Shown here: in pieces, positions 26,220-37,097 of the stretch
Position numbering within the stretch: position 1 is the stretch's first letter
How the letters are laid out: every line of letters begins with the position of its first letter
Assembly (NCBI GenBank): GCA_035582835.1
Contig: JAYKAV010000303.1
Coordinates: 71,374 to 135,373 of the forward strand
DNA from: Phoebastria nigripes
Taxonomy: Eukaryota > Chordata > Aves > Procellariiformes > Diomedeidae
Direction: 5' to 3'
DNA: 64,000 nt
Notes under the pieces: generated by a model
What the model saw: only the letters and a program-made list of their open reading frames with translations
Told to the model about the DNA's origin: nothing
Database searches by the model: none
Position numbers and translations under genes: made by a program

Positions 26220-27574
26220 TCCCAATTTGCTTCAATCACTTTAAGCCTGTTAGATTGTGAAATCCTTGAACACTATCAAACTGCTGGATCCCTGGCTGTG
26301 TCAGATGTACTCAGTAGGCAGAACCAAGGAGAGTTGGCTTTTCTTTTTCTTACCTACCCAGCATCATCAGCAATTCTGTGTCCAACATATTCTGTATTTT
26401 TTTAAGTTTCTGTATATACTCAAAATATGTAAGTTCACATTTTAGGTACTGAAATGATTTTCATTTCCCTTGTGAAGTCTTTCATTCATTTCTTAAACTG
26501 ATTTTTAAAAAGCAGTAGTGAAAACAGCAGTCAAACCATTGGCTTCTCAACATAACAAAAAGAGCTTCACTATTCAAAAAGCACCATTGATAACACAGTG
26601 CATAGTTTATTAACAATACAGCTAAAGGATAATTTTGAACCGGAAATTCAAAATTATATAAAAGACATCTAAAACCCAATAAATTAAAAATTTCATTCAT
26701 GTATAAATTTCTGCTATGAGACAAAATAAGCAAGTTCTCTCTTTATATCTTGTTACTTATGTTTTTATCTAAATGTACAGAACTCAACAGAAGAGCAAGA
26801 CATTTGGTCTCTCAAAGCATGTTTTATCAAAATTAAAAATATTAATTGGTGGCTATGAAATTTATTTTGTAGTAAAGGAAAAAAATAATAAACTAACAAA
26901 CACAGCCTGAAATGCCAACATGCTATTCTATCTATTTTTGCTGAATATACTTTAAAGCTTTGATTTTAGAAAGCAAGTAAATATGGCTGTGAATCGTTCT
27001 CTCATAACATGAGTTAACGCAATTACAGCTTGCAAATAGACAGACANAAGTAACCTCTTCACAGGAAACGGTGCGGATTTTTATCTATTCATGATTGCTT
27101 TTGCCTAAAACCTAGAAAAGTGTTTGGATGCTTTATCAGTAAATAGATACATACAAATCAAGATGTATGAATATTCCCCTTTTAACTAAAAGTGNTAATT
27201 ACCACTGATAATACAAGTTTTGCATTTGCACCTGATGATACAGATAGTTGTACATTGACTTTAAATATAGTCTTTTGATAAGAGGTAAGTGTTAAAATTG
27301 TTATTATTGTTTTGTTGTTTTAGCCAAGACCTCCAGCTATAATGCTTATACAGCCTGATTGATTATTCTTGTCCACAAGAACATTTCCACTTATCTATAA
27401 AGGAATCCTGTATTAGCAACATTAATGTTTGGGCTGAAAAACTTCTTTGTCTTAGAACCTAAGAAAGTTATTTAATGGTAATGTCTAAATATGAAGAAGA
27501 TTCACATAAACATGATCTGATATTCCAGCTTAGTCAAACATGGTTTTGTTTTGCTGTAGTTCACACACAGGATA

Positions 27575-27650
27575 TTACCCCCTCTTCAAATATTCTCATT
27601 TTACAAATCAAAAAAATCGTGAAAACAGGTAATTGCTCAGCAACCACTGC
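27575..27650 (-). repeat. Possible MIR-type scrap, reverse orientation
   Basis: The plus strand reads 'attaccccctcttcaaatattctcattttacaaatcaaaaaaatcgtg', then 'ggtaattgctcagcaa'. This resembles the reverse MIR order 'ccccattttacagatgaggaaactgag', 'aagtaacttgcccaag'. The match is short and weak. Confidence 0.28.
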
Positions 27651-29786
27651 TGTTAATCATGTTGTGCCCTATGCTGATCACCATAATGTCACAACAGTGT
27701 TTTGCTATTACCTTCAATGGCATTAGGCTTATGCACAATGCCCATCTGCATAACTTGTCCTCTGTTGACTGGCTACAGCTCGGAAAGGACTTCTGTTGCC
27801 AACAGCTAACAAGCTCTTCCTATATATCAAGTGCTACAGGCCCATGTTTTTGAAGTGGAAGGATCAGCGTTCTTAGATCTACAGACCTGTGAAGCTTGTT
27901 AAAGCTTTTTATTAAATTCAGCTAATTTCAGAACTGTAGAATTGTAAAGTTTTTCTCTTTTTTCAGTCCAAAGATACAGTGTTTGTCCTTTTCTTTTTTA
28001 GATTTACATAATTCTTTTGTAAGCAAAATGTGAAAACCAAGGTGCATATTTTCCCACAATGTTCTGTGGTCCATGCGAAACTGGTGTTATTTATTGACTG
28101 GGGTCATTTGGACTGTCTCAAATAAGGGTAAAAAAGTCTTACAAGCATGTCTGGTGGTTGCATTGTAAGCTGTTATAATAAAAGTTAAAGCAAAATGCAT
28201 TGAAAAAGACCTAGATACAAATCTATANGGGGAAACCCAATACACAGATTTTCCTCCATAGGGAAGGCAATACATCTGCTATTGTATTGCAAGAAAAGAT
28301 TTAGTTCAAAACAAGTCAAATCATACTGTCATTTGCAGAAAAACAAAAAGTAATGCTCAATAACAAACTTGAGAGATGTGTTCTAAAATACCAGTGGACA
28401 AGACAAAATGTCAAAATAGCATAAAAATTCACAGACTATAGTTTTATCACTTTATATTACTTCGTAAGATTTGTTAAACAATAAAGGGTGACATTACATT
28501 TTTACATCCGATATCTTTTCCAAAAGCATCTATATATAATATCTTTCTGATACCATTATTTTGAGAGATGATTTCAAAATATATATGCACCATTTCTTAA
28601 CTGCAAGCAGAAACTTCCTGAATAAGGTACATGTACATCATATAATTCTTTGTTTAAGGGCTTGAAGTTCTTATAATTATGAAATATTTTAAACAGTGTC
28701 ATTGACAGTGAAGACAGCTGCTTAATAATTCAAACAGGACAGTGCACTCTGAATATCACAACAGGATATCGACATTTTTCTCGCAGCTGAGATATTCCCA
28801 GGCTTTATATTTAAGATCATGTTGAGGTATTGCCTTATCACAATCTACACTGTGTAGTGTCCACAAATAGCAGTCTAAAGATTAGAAAGGTTACTTTGAT
28901 TTAAATACAACTGATAGACAGAATGCTCAGATATTTTGTATTTCTGTATTATGATAACCAATTATGGTGAACAGTGTTTTTTCATGCCAAAATTTGGATA
29001 AAAGCTGCTTTGAAATCTACATGAGAGATCAAACACACCAGTGAAGCCCAAGCTAAGGAAAGGTGTGAATTCACGGTGCCCTTCAGTAGCAGGGGGAGTG
29101 CTGTTGTCTTTCTGAACTGCACACAACACAACATGGGGGTGTGCCTTTGCTGGTTTTGGGAACCCCGCTGTACCTCCCCTGAGATGTCTGTAGCCAGTTA
29201 AAAAAGAAGGGAAAGGTTCGTGGCTCTTTACCTGCACATACATATGCACTATGGGCAAACTTTCCAGCCTTCTATCTTTTAAACAGATTTTGAAAATTCA
29301 CATTTATAAAGTCATGTATATTTAAAGAAAGATAGGAAGGACCATAGCTCATTAAAAACAGATATTAAACTCATCTATTTCTGTAACCACAAACTAAGTA
29401 TCTGTCCTGGTTTTGGCTGGGATAAAGTTAATTTTCTTCTGTGGTGGTGCATTGCCCCCCTGATCCTGGGCCACTCTACTGTCGTGGTTTAACCCTGGCC
29501 AGCACCTAAACACCATGCCACTGCTCGCTCACCCCCCTGACCCTGGTAGGATGGCAGAGAGAATCGGGAGGGCATGAGTAGAAAAACTCGTGGGTTGAGA
29601 GAAAAACAGTTTAATAATTGAAATAAAACAAAGTAAAACAGTAATAATAACAGTGGTAACAACAACAACAACAGAATATACAGAGCAGGCGATGCACAAT
29701 GCAACTGCTCACCACCTGCCGAACCGACGCATAGCCCGATACATGAGAGCCCATCCCATGACGCCAGAGCCCCCCCTCACACTTAG

Positions 29787-29793
29787 TTTTTAT
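29787..29793 (-). promoter_or_regulatory. TATA box of inner LTR
   Basis: TATAAAA on the minus strand, about 10 bases downstream (in transcription direction) of the CRE and upstream of ATTAAA, in the standard LTR order. Confidence 0.7.
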
Positions 29794-29801
29794 ACTGAGC
29801 A

Positions 29802-29809
29802 TGACGTCA
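29802..29809 (-). promoter_or_regulatory. Perfect CRE (CREB/ATF site) in inner LTR
   Basis: TGACGTCA, the full palindromic cAMP-response element. The matching position reads AACGTCA in the 63.3-kb LTR and TGATGTCA in the outer LTR, as expected from decay of a CpG-containing site. Function is inferred. Confidence 0.6.
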
Positions 29810-30885
29810 CATGGTATGGAATACCCCATTGGCCAGCTGGGTCAACTGCCCTGGCTATGCTCCCCCCGCCAGCTTCCCATGCACCTGGCAGGGCATGGGA
29901 GGCCAAAAAGTGCCCAGTGCAAGCACAACCCAGCAACACCCAAAACATCAATGGGCCCTCAACGCTCCTATTATACCAAACCCAAAACACAGCACACCCT
30001 CCCCAGCTAGTGGGAAGAAAGTTAACTCTGTCCTAACCGGAACGAGGACATCTACGATCTCAGGAATTCCCGTTAGGCCTTGGCCTTTGTGTAATGAGTT
30101 GGGTGGTGAAGTGTCCCTTGACTGTACCAGAAACTCTTGCATGGCTGAGGTGGGGAACGGCACTGACCGTACCAGGAACTCCTGCTGCCTGGCCAANGTG
30201 GGGAACAAGAGTGGGGGATAATTCATGATCCCCTGACATCCTTATCTGGATTGTAGCTCAAATGGAATGGTACCATTGTTACTGGAATCTTGAGAATTCT
30301 AGTAACTACCGACTCGGACTGTGGCCAGGATGGAAATTTACGGATGACTAAAGCCAATCATCTTGCAACCCTATAAACAGTGGTCCCAAGTGAGGGCCTT
30401 TGAGCTCTCCTGGACCACATCGGGCTGCGACCAGCATCTTCCTCTGAGTGGGACACCTCTCAGAGCTCACAAACTCTCAAGTTTGTGAAGTTCGGAGGAT
30501 TGTTCCTGAAAGCTGACGACAGGACCTGGGCTGAAACCCTTCACTCCTTGAGGCTCAACCCTCCCCTGTTAAGAAATGCTGAGACATTTGACATGAACAT
30601 TTCACTGAACTCAAAGGGAATTTTTAACAGGTATACCTTTGTACATTTATATATATTTGTGCCTGTGTGCGTTCATGTGTGAATTGATTTAGGTACCAGA
30701 TAGCAAGTACAGTATAAATATTACTATCTCGAATCTGTAATTAAGTCACTGTTGTGATTGCAGTAAATTCTACTGACTCACTTTGTAAATGTTAAATTAG
30801 TCAATGATTAAGTGCTGCTAAAATCTTGTGATCCACCTTAAAACTGTGAATGAACCTTAGACTGCTGCTAGACACATACAATTCC

Positions 30886-31300
30886 TTAGACATAAACGGT
30901 CTATCAAGTCTGGGACTAGGAGTGGATCCAGCTGCACCTAAGCTCCATCAGTAGTTTAGAANGCAAGGGGGTCTACTCTGAATCTCGTGACTCAGTGGGA
31001 GGATTTCCTTACTCTTTGTATTTCTTCCATTAGACATAAACTGTTGTCCAAGCCTGAGACTAAGATTGGATTTAGCTGCACCTAAGCTCCATCAGGAGTT
31101 TAGAAAGCAAGGGGGTCCACTCTGAACCTTGTGACTCAATGAGAGGGTCTCCTTACTCTTTGTATTAGACATAAACCATTGCCCAAGTCTGAGACTAAGA
31201 TTGGACCTAGCTGCACTTAAGCTCCATCAGGAGTTTAGAAAGCAAGGGGGTCTTCTCTGAACCTCATGACTCAACGAGAGGTTCTCCCTTACCCTTTTAT
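30886..31300 (+). repeat. Three tandem repeats of about 135-144 bp in the middle LTR
   Basis: Copies start at TTAGACATAAAC at 30886, 31030 and 31165. Each contains 'agctgcac(c/t)taagctccatcag(g/t)agtttagaa' and then 'gcaagggggtc'. Copy one carries about 9 extra bases near its right end. Copies two and three are closest to each other. The array ends about 15-20 bases before the TATA at 31315, so its position matches retroviral U3 enhancer repeats. Confidence 0.88.
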
Positions 31301-31314
31301 GTCTTTGGTCTCTG

Positions 31315-31320
31315 TATAAA
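31315..31320 (+). promoter_or_regulatory. Probable TATA box of middle LTR
   Basis: TATAAA lies about 110 bases before an ATTAAA poly(A) signal and right after the tandem array. Other TATAAA strings at 30372 and 30713 are farther from the poly(A) signal and are less likely choices. Confidence 0.5.
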
Positions 31321-31740
31321 TCATTCTAGCCCAATTCTAACTCAATTTTCCTTTGTATGTTACATCCACGTAGTAAGTGATAGAGTGAACCTTGCCATCA
31401 AACTTTAAGTCACACTTCTATAAATGCCTATTAAAATCATGTTTTGCTAACACCTTTGACGGTGATTCTTTAAGTGATCTAAATCACTCATCCGTGACAT
31501 CTTCCTAGTAGCCGGTATAGTGCTGTGTTTTCGATTTAGTATGAGAATAATGTGATAACACACTGATGTTTTAGTTGTTGCTAAGCAGTGCTTACACAGA
31601 GTCAAGGCCCTTTCTGCTTCTCACACCACCCCACCAGCAAGTAGGCTGGGGGTGCACAAGAAGTTGGGAGGGGACACAGCTGGGACAGCTGACTCCAACT
31701 GTCCAAAGGGATATTCCATACCATATGATGTCATGCTCAG

Positions 31741-31748
31741 TATATAAA
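31741..31748 (+). promoter_or_regulatory. TATA box of outer LTR
   Basis: TATATAAA follows TGATGTCA by 7 bases, and ATTAAA follows at 31929. Confidence 0.65.
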
Positions 31749-32065
31749 GCTGCAGGTAGACGAAGGAAGGGGGGACGTTCGGAGTGATGGCGTTTGTCTT
31801 CCCAAGTAACCATTACGGGTGATGGAGCCCTGCTTTCCTGGAGATGGCTGAACACCTGCCTGCTGATGAGAAGTAGTGAATGAATTCCTTGTTTTGCTTT
31901 GCTTGCGTGCGCGGCTTTTGCTTTACTTATTAAACTGTCTTTGTCTCAACCCATGAGTTTTCTCACTTTTACTCTTCCGATTCTCTCCCCCATCCCACCG
32001 TGGGGGAGTGAGCGAGCGGCTGTGTGGTGCTTAGTTGCTGGCTGGGATTAAACCATGACAGTATC

Positions 32066-35000
32066 ATACACTCTGTAACTGTTCTTTGGGCCAAAAGGTC
32101 TTTTCTTCAGGGCTTCTCTGAAATGGGTGAACCCATCTAAGATACAGTGGACTTACTATACCTGGTATAATATATTTTCAAGATAGAAAAAATGTTGCTG
32201 CAAGACTGCTAATTTTAGCTCTCCTTGCTTTCTAGCCAAACAAGCTAAGGATCAATCCTCTAAGGAAAGGAATGTATAAAGTAGAAAGAAAAGGATGGAA
32301 ATGAAAACAACATGCAGAGAAAAGAAATATGTTTCATTAAAGATTTAGTGTGAATTTAAAAAAAATAGAAAAGTCAAACTATCAATACATCCCCAACTTT
32401 TATCAGTGCAGTATATAACACCTTATACACAGCTATACAAACTAACTATATTTCAAGTTTCGGTGTCTTTTATTTACTTGAAAGCAACAGCAATAGGCTT
32501 GAGCTGCAAACATATGAAAAAAATGTTTTTCAGACATGGAGGTGTCACTGGGGCTGGTTTATAATACTATCTTCAATAACACCAAGCGATGACAGGCAAA
32601 ACTGAGTTGCTAATTTGTGAACTTCAATCTTACATTCTTTTTGCTCGCAAGAATGAACCTAATGAAATACATTTTATGGNTTTTTTTTTAAAGTTACATG
32701 TGAATGAAACAGTTATCTCTATTGGTATTAGACTATTTGAACTCCTTGCAAATCAATCTAGCTTTGGCCAAAATAATTTTTAAACTATTTTGCAATAGTC
32801 AAAGCTACAACGGTAGGTATTATAGGTATTGTAGGTCTTCTACTGCCACAGCCTAGTTCTGCTGTAACAAAACTATTATTTCCTGCACCAGAAAAATACA
32901 ATAGTCTGCTGGGTCATGGAAATTCAATTTCTCCAGGTGAAGTCCATCACACATTGTAAGTTAATATATAATGCTAATCGCTGCATCATCACTGCCGGTA
33001 CTGCTAATCTGATTGATAAGTAAAACTTCTCTTTGTACTTCATGAAGTTCACCATATAAGCTTTTAAATAATTAACTAACTCCTAGGGAAACTATTTTAT
33101 AATGTAGACTTCTGATAGATGAAAGAAATTTTCCATGTTTTGGTTATTTGGTTATTTCAAACTTAAATTTAAGCATCTGTTAACCACCAACATTTAGTAC
33201 AGAGATACTATCTATGTCTACAGAGCTGAAAGATAAAAATTTTAACCTTAAGATTAAGAAGACGCTGAATATGGGTTTCCCACATCCTAGATAAATGCTG
33301 GAATCACTGAAATATAACAAAAATTTAAACCAATATCGCCTCTGTCTTAATGGCTGTTTCTTAAAATAAAACAATGATACTTATTTTGTTCTTTCAAGGC
33401 ATATGCACAGGTGCTTGTCCCCAGTAAGATGCTACAGGTTCCAAATTCTGTGTGAGAGGAGTCACTAAATGCTTCTCAGATTTAAGAATTCAAACACATC
33501 CCCATGCTGAGCATTTCCTGACTTCATATGTCTCCCTGCATGGTGTGTAGGTATTCTGGTATGTTACTTAGAGACAAGCTGCAGAAACTAGTCAGGGATC
33601 CAAAAGGACTTATTCTCGTCTCTGTGATTTGTTTTAGGAGACACACTGTTTGCAAGCCAGACAGTGTAGAATTTTCTACAAATATGAAAATATGGAAGTT
33701 TATTTCACCTCTCCATTCTGTTATTGTGTAAACAGTTCTCATGACTGCTAACTGGAATAATCAAAAAACATGTATTTTTAGTAAAGTTTCAAAGGTTATG
33801 ATGATGCTGAAACAATGTATTAAATCTGAAACTATATATTCAATTAACCACTCACTACACAGTTTAATCCTTAAAGATAACACACCTGTTAAAAACCTAG
33901 NTCAAATATAAGACATCAAATTTTGCCCTGCTAACACCTGGAATGAGACTTACTGAAAAACATTCATCAAAGCTGTGCAATTACTTTGAAAACATTAGGT
34001 ATGGAAAGCCAAATAAAGCATTTCCTAGAAATTCCCACAACTGAAATTCCAAGAGGAAAATATTTTTGTCATGTTAACGCCACATAGATAGTATTTATTT
34101 TGGATTCATTTGTTTAAAAGCTTGTTATTTCTTCAGTGTACAAGCACTCTTTGGGTCATTCATAAAGATAATGATGGATGGCTGACTGAAACATAATGAA
34201 ACAGGCAGAATCTAATTTGGAAGAAAGCAACAAACATTATTTGTGATCAGAACATCACTCGTAGAAAAGATGATGTAGTAAGGGTTAGACATAAGGATGT
34301 AGAGCTCCACAACTTTCTTGGAGGCAACTGCCATTAAAGAGGACTACTCTCAGTAAAAAGAAAGGTAAAGAAAACTATATGAACTTTCAACATGTTTCTA
34401 AAACATTTAGAAAGCTTAGACAAGCCAAGATATCAGAGATGGAATGCCAATCTAGAAGATAAGCTAACCCTGGGGTAGAAGTGTAAAAATACATATATTT
34501 TTACTTCCATCTACTAGTTCATGACAATATATGGTAAAAGCAAGTATGTTATCAATTCTAAGATAGCAAGACTACAATAGACATTGAACATTTTGAGGAT
34601 CAGACAACATTGATAATATTGATTGATCCTAATTCTCACATAGGAAAGAGCTTCAGTTTCCTTATAAGAAGTCAATGGACAAATGGAAGAGGGTTTTGTA
34701 AAGAAGACTTGTACGATTCTAGGTGTAATCTAAACCTCGAAATTCCCTAGCTTTTTGTTCATTGCCCCATCACAGCTGNGGTAACTTTTAGCCAACTACA
34801 TGCACACATCTTTTACAGGTATTCCACAGTAATGACATCAAAACTACATTCTTCAACTAGTATCGTCACTTTTTTTCCCCATTTACATTAAGTATAAGTT
34901 CAGTTCTTAACCTTAAGGTATAGCTGTAATTATCACAGGACTGATAGAATTTTACAGTGGTAAGTTGAGACAACTTAAATGAAAAACAGCCTATGGTGTC

Positions 35001-35180
35001 ACTCAAACAAGAATCACTGAAAATTAGCGGAATACATGGTTAAGCATCTTCCAAGACAAAAACTCTTAAACGAACACACAGAATGACAATTCAGTCAAAT
35101 GCTAAAACTAGTAGATACGATCTATGTGAAGTATGCCAACAGAAGAGTGCAAACAATGGTAGTAGTATTGTACTAATTAC
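32066..35180. other. AT-rich gene-free stretch
   Basis: No gene, RNA or recognisable transposon between the LTR nest and the CR1. Frames of 64-72 codons are unremarkable. Confidence 0.6.
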
Positions 35181-35978
35181 CTCATGAGGTTCAACAAGGC
35201 CAAGTGCAGGGTCCTGCACCTGGGTCAGGGCAACCCCTGGTATAAATACAGGCTGAGCGATGAAGGGATTGAGAGCAGCCCTGCNGAGCAGGACTTGGGG
35301 GTACTGGTGGATGAAAAGCTGAACATGGGCCGCCAATGTGTGCTCGCAGCCCAGAAGGCCAGCCATATCCTGGGCGGCATCAAAAGAAGCGTGGCCAGCA
35401 GGTCGAGGGAGGNNATTCTGCCCCTCTACTTGCTCTGGGGAGACCCCACCTGGAGTCCTGCATCCAGCTCTGGAGCCCTCAGCATAAGAAAGACATGGAC
35501 CTGTTGGAGCTGGTCCAGAGGAGGGCCACAAAAATGATCAGGAGGATGGAACACCTCTCCTATGAAGAAAGGCTGAGAGAGTTGGGGTTGTTCAGCCTGG
35601 AGAAAAGAAGGCTTTGGGGAGACCTTATTGCGGCCTTTCAGTACTTAAAGGGGGCTTATAAGAAAGATGGGGACAGACTTTTTAGCAGGGCCTGTTGCNA
35701 CAGGACAAGGGGNAATGGTTTTAAACTAAAAGAGGGTAGNTTTAGANTAGANNTAAGGAAGAAATTTTTTNNNNTGAGGGTGGTGAAACACTGGAACAGG
35801 TTGCCCAGAGAGGTGGTNGATGCCCCATCCCTGGAAACATTCAAGGTCAGGTTGGACGGGGCTCTGAGCACCCTGATCTATTTGAAGATGTCCCTGCCCA
35901 TGGCAGTGGGGTTGGACTAGATGACCTTTAAAGGTCCCTTCCAATCCAAACTATTCTATGATTCTATGATTCTATGAT
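35181..35978 (+). pseudogene. 5'-truncated CR1 LINE with decayed ORF2 C-terminus
   Basis: Starts inside ORF2 at 'ctcatgaggttcaacaaggccaagtgc', after the reverse transcriptase catalytic core, and runs to the 3' tail. Frame 1 (35184-~35440) encodes [14 protein letters not shown] and [13 protein letters not shown]. After a frameshift near 35440 the frame at 35336-35920 continues with [40 protein letters not shown] and [12 protein letters not shown], all conserved CR1 segments. The 3' untranslated end reads 'tggttgatgccccatccctgg' and 'ttggactagatgacctttaaaggtcccttccaa'. It cannot encode an active enzyme: the catalytic core and endonuclease are missing. It is much better preserved than the 25-kb copy, so it is younger. 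It holds an unusual cluster of n's. Confidence 0.95.
35953..35976 (+). repeat. CR1 3' tail, three copies of ATTCTATG
   Basis: Three perfect tandem octamers end the CR1. CR1 lacks a poly(A) tail and ends in this short repeat, so the true 3' end of the element is present. Confidence 0.95.
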
Positions 35979-37066
35979 TAATTGCAATTTATGCAAAGAG
36001 AGTGTAACACACTAAATAGCTATTTCAACATTCCTGGTAATATTATGATTTTTTAAGTCTACTCCTTTTATACTTTGTAAATTTCATTTTTATTTCTTAT
36101 TACATCAAAACTGTTTACACTGGATCTACTTTGCCCCTCTTTGCTTTTGAGGTTCACCTCAGTCGATAGCCCCCAAGCTGCTTGTTGCAGCCACATGAGT
36201 ATAGATTATACTAATACTATTGAGGTTACACTGAGCCAAAGCCCATACCAGCAACCATTTCAGACTTACACCATTTAAGAATTTCTTATCTCAAGCACAT
36301 TGCACGTCTAAGTCATTTACAGTCTTTAAAGAAGACCTGTAACTCTTTTATTCTGTTTGGAAAGGAGGATAATACCACAGAACTTCAGAAACAAATTGTG
36401 GAAAAATAATTTGTCATGATCTGTAATTCAGTGTGACCACAGTCCTCTAAGTGCACGTGAATGTTTTCTGTTGAAGGAGACATACTTCTGAGGCAGGGTA
36501 GTGATAAGATAGCTCTCCAATTGACATGAATATTTAATTGTAGAACATTATGTCAGATGTTTCATAACTGAACTGAATCATCTGGCTATTTGAAATATAG
36601 CCTCTTTCACTTTTCTACAGAGTTCAAAAGTCTACTGACTGCCATTCATGCTTCTTTCTGCTACAAGATCATGCTTGCCGAGAACATTCCCATTTATCTA
36701 TCACACAGTACATTGAAAACATGTTCTTTTCCTGAAACTCAGTGCTCTTGCATTACATCTAAGGCAGGGCTGTGCCAGTCAAGGTAAAATTTAGACTTTA
36801 GTTGTAAAAAAATACAAATACAAATATAGGAAATACATTCCAACCTTCAAGCAAAAATAGAGGGCTTGTGGTAAATAAAAAGTATGTACTACAGAAAAGA
36901 ATATTAAAACTCATAAAGTTTATAGTTTTCAAAATGTTTTGCAAAGCTTATCAAATGTCATTTATTTTATTGAAATTTTAGTCCCTCAGCTGACAGCAGT
37001 ATTTCCTACACTTTTGAGTTCCAAAACACTGACTCATGAGAAAAAGGGGAGATGAGTAAAACTCTG

Positions 37067-37097
37067 TCTCTCTCTCTCTTCCCCTCTCCTCCCCCAC
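37067..37097. repeat. CT-rich microsatellite
   Basis: (TC)n from 37067 to 37079, then a C/T-only run to 37097. Confidence 0.85.

Larger units (their letters stand above)
25416..29404. other. Gene-free stretch
   Basis: No gene supported. There is a locally GC- and CT-rich patch at 26040-26250 with a near-palindrome, and a possible MIR scrap near 27.6 kb. At 28962-29258 the minus strand has a 98-codon frame without a recognised domain. Confidence 0.55.
29480..30050 (-). mobile_element. Inner solo LTR of an ERV, same subfamily as the one at 63.3 kb
   Basis: Read on the minus strand it starts TGTCCTCGTTCCGG at 30050 and ends CCACGACA at 29480 (571 bp). Perfect 5-bp target duplications TCTAC lie at 29475-29479 and 30051-30055, so the insertion hit the middle LTR near its 5' end. 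On the minus strand it has CCAAT, a perfect CRE (TGACGTCA, 29802-29809), a TATA box (29787-29793) and ATTAAA (29610-29615) in normal promoter order. By eye it matches the LTR at 63288-63876 over its full length at roughly nine bases in ten, including the (GTT)n stretch. Several overlapping open frames of 66-136 codons in this LTR are by-products of its low stop density, not genes. Confidence 0.92.
29442..31499 (+). mobile_element. Middle LTR: long LTR (about 1.48 kb) inside the outer LTR
   Basis: It begins TGTGGTGG and ends CCGTGACA, with perfect 5-bp target duplications TCTTC at 29437-29441 and 31500-31504. After removing the inner insert and its duplicated target (576 bases) it is about 1,482 bp, long for an LTR. 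Near the right end it has a TATA box (31315-31320) and ATTAAA (31430-31435), which sets the orientation left to right. Three tandem repeats (30886-31300) lie just upstream of that TATA, where retroviral U3 enhancers lie. There is no coding capacity. Its sequence differs from the outer and inner LTRs. I suspect an ERVL-type avian LTR, but cannot confirm the family. Confidence 0.82.
29405..32060 (+). mobile_element. Outer solo LTR of an ERV (ERVK-like), split by nested insertions
   Basis: The LTR begins TGTCCTGGTT at 29405, is interrupted after 29441, resumes at 31505 (the target repeat 31500-31504 is duplicated) and ends ATGACA at 32060. With the inserts removed it is about 593 bp. Flanks are ATATC (29400-29404) and GTATC (32061-32065), a 5-bp target duplication with one mismatch. 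The right part carries a TATA box (31741-31748), a CRE-like TGATGTCA (31726-31733) and an ATTAAA poly(A) signal (31929-31934), so transcription would be left to right. There is no internal retroviral sequence, so it is a solo LTR left by LTR-LTR recombination. Both ends resemble those of the 63.3-kb LTR, which has a lysine-tRNA-type primer site. The family name is inferred. Confidence 0.88.

Noticed and set aside
28962..29258. 98-codon minus-strand frame
   Set aside because: No domain and no clear splice pair; only somewhat higher GC than the neighbouring DNA.
29653..30226. Overlapping open frames of 66-136 codons on both strands
   Set aside because: They lie inside the inner LTR or cross its edge, and the same frames recur in the 63.3-kb LTR. 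LTR composition explains them; no retroviral gene domain is present.
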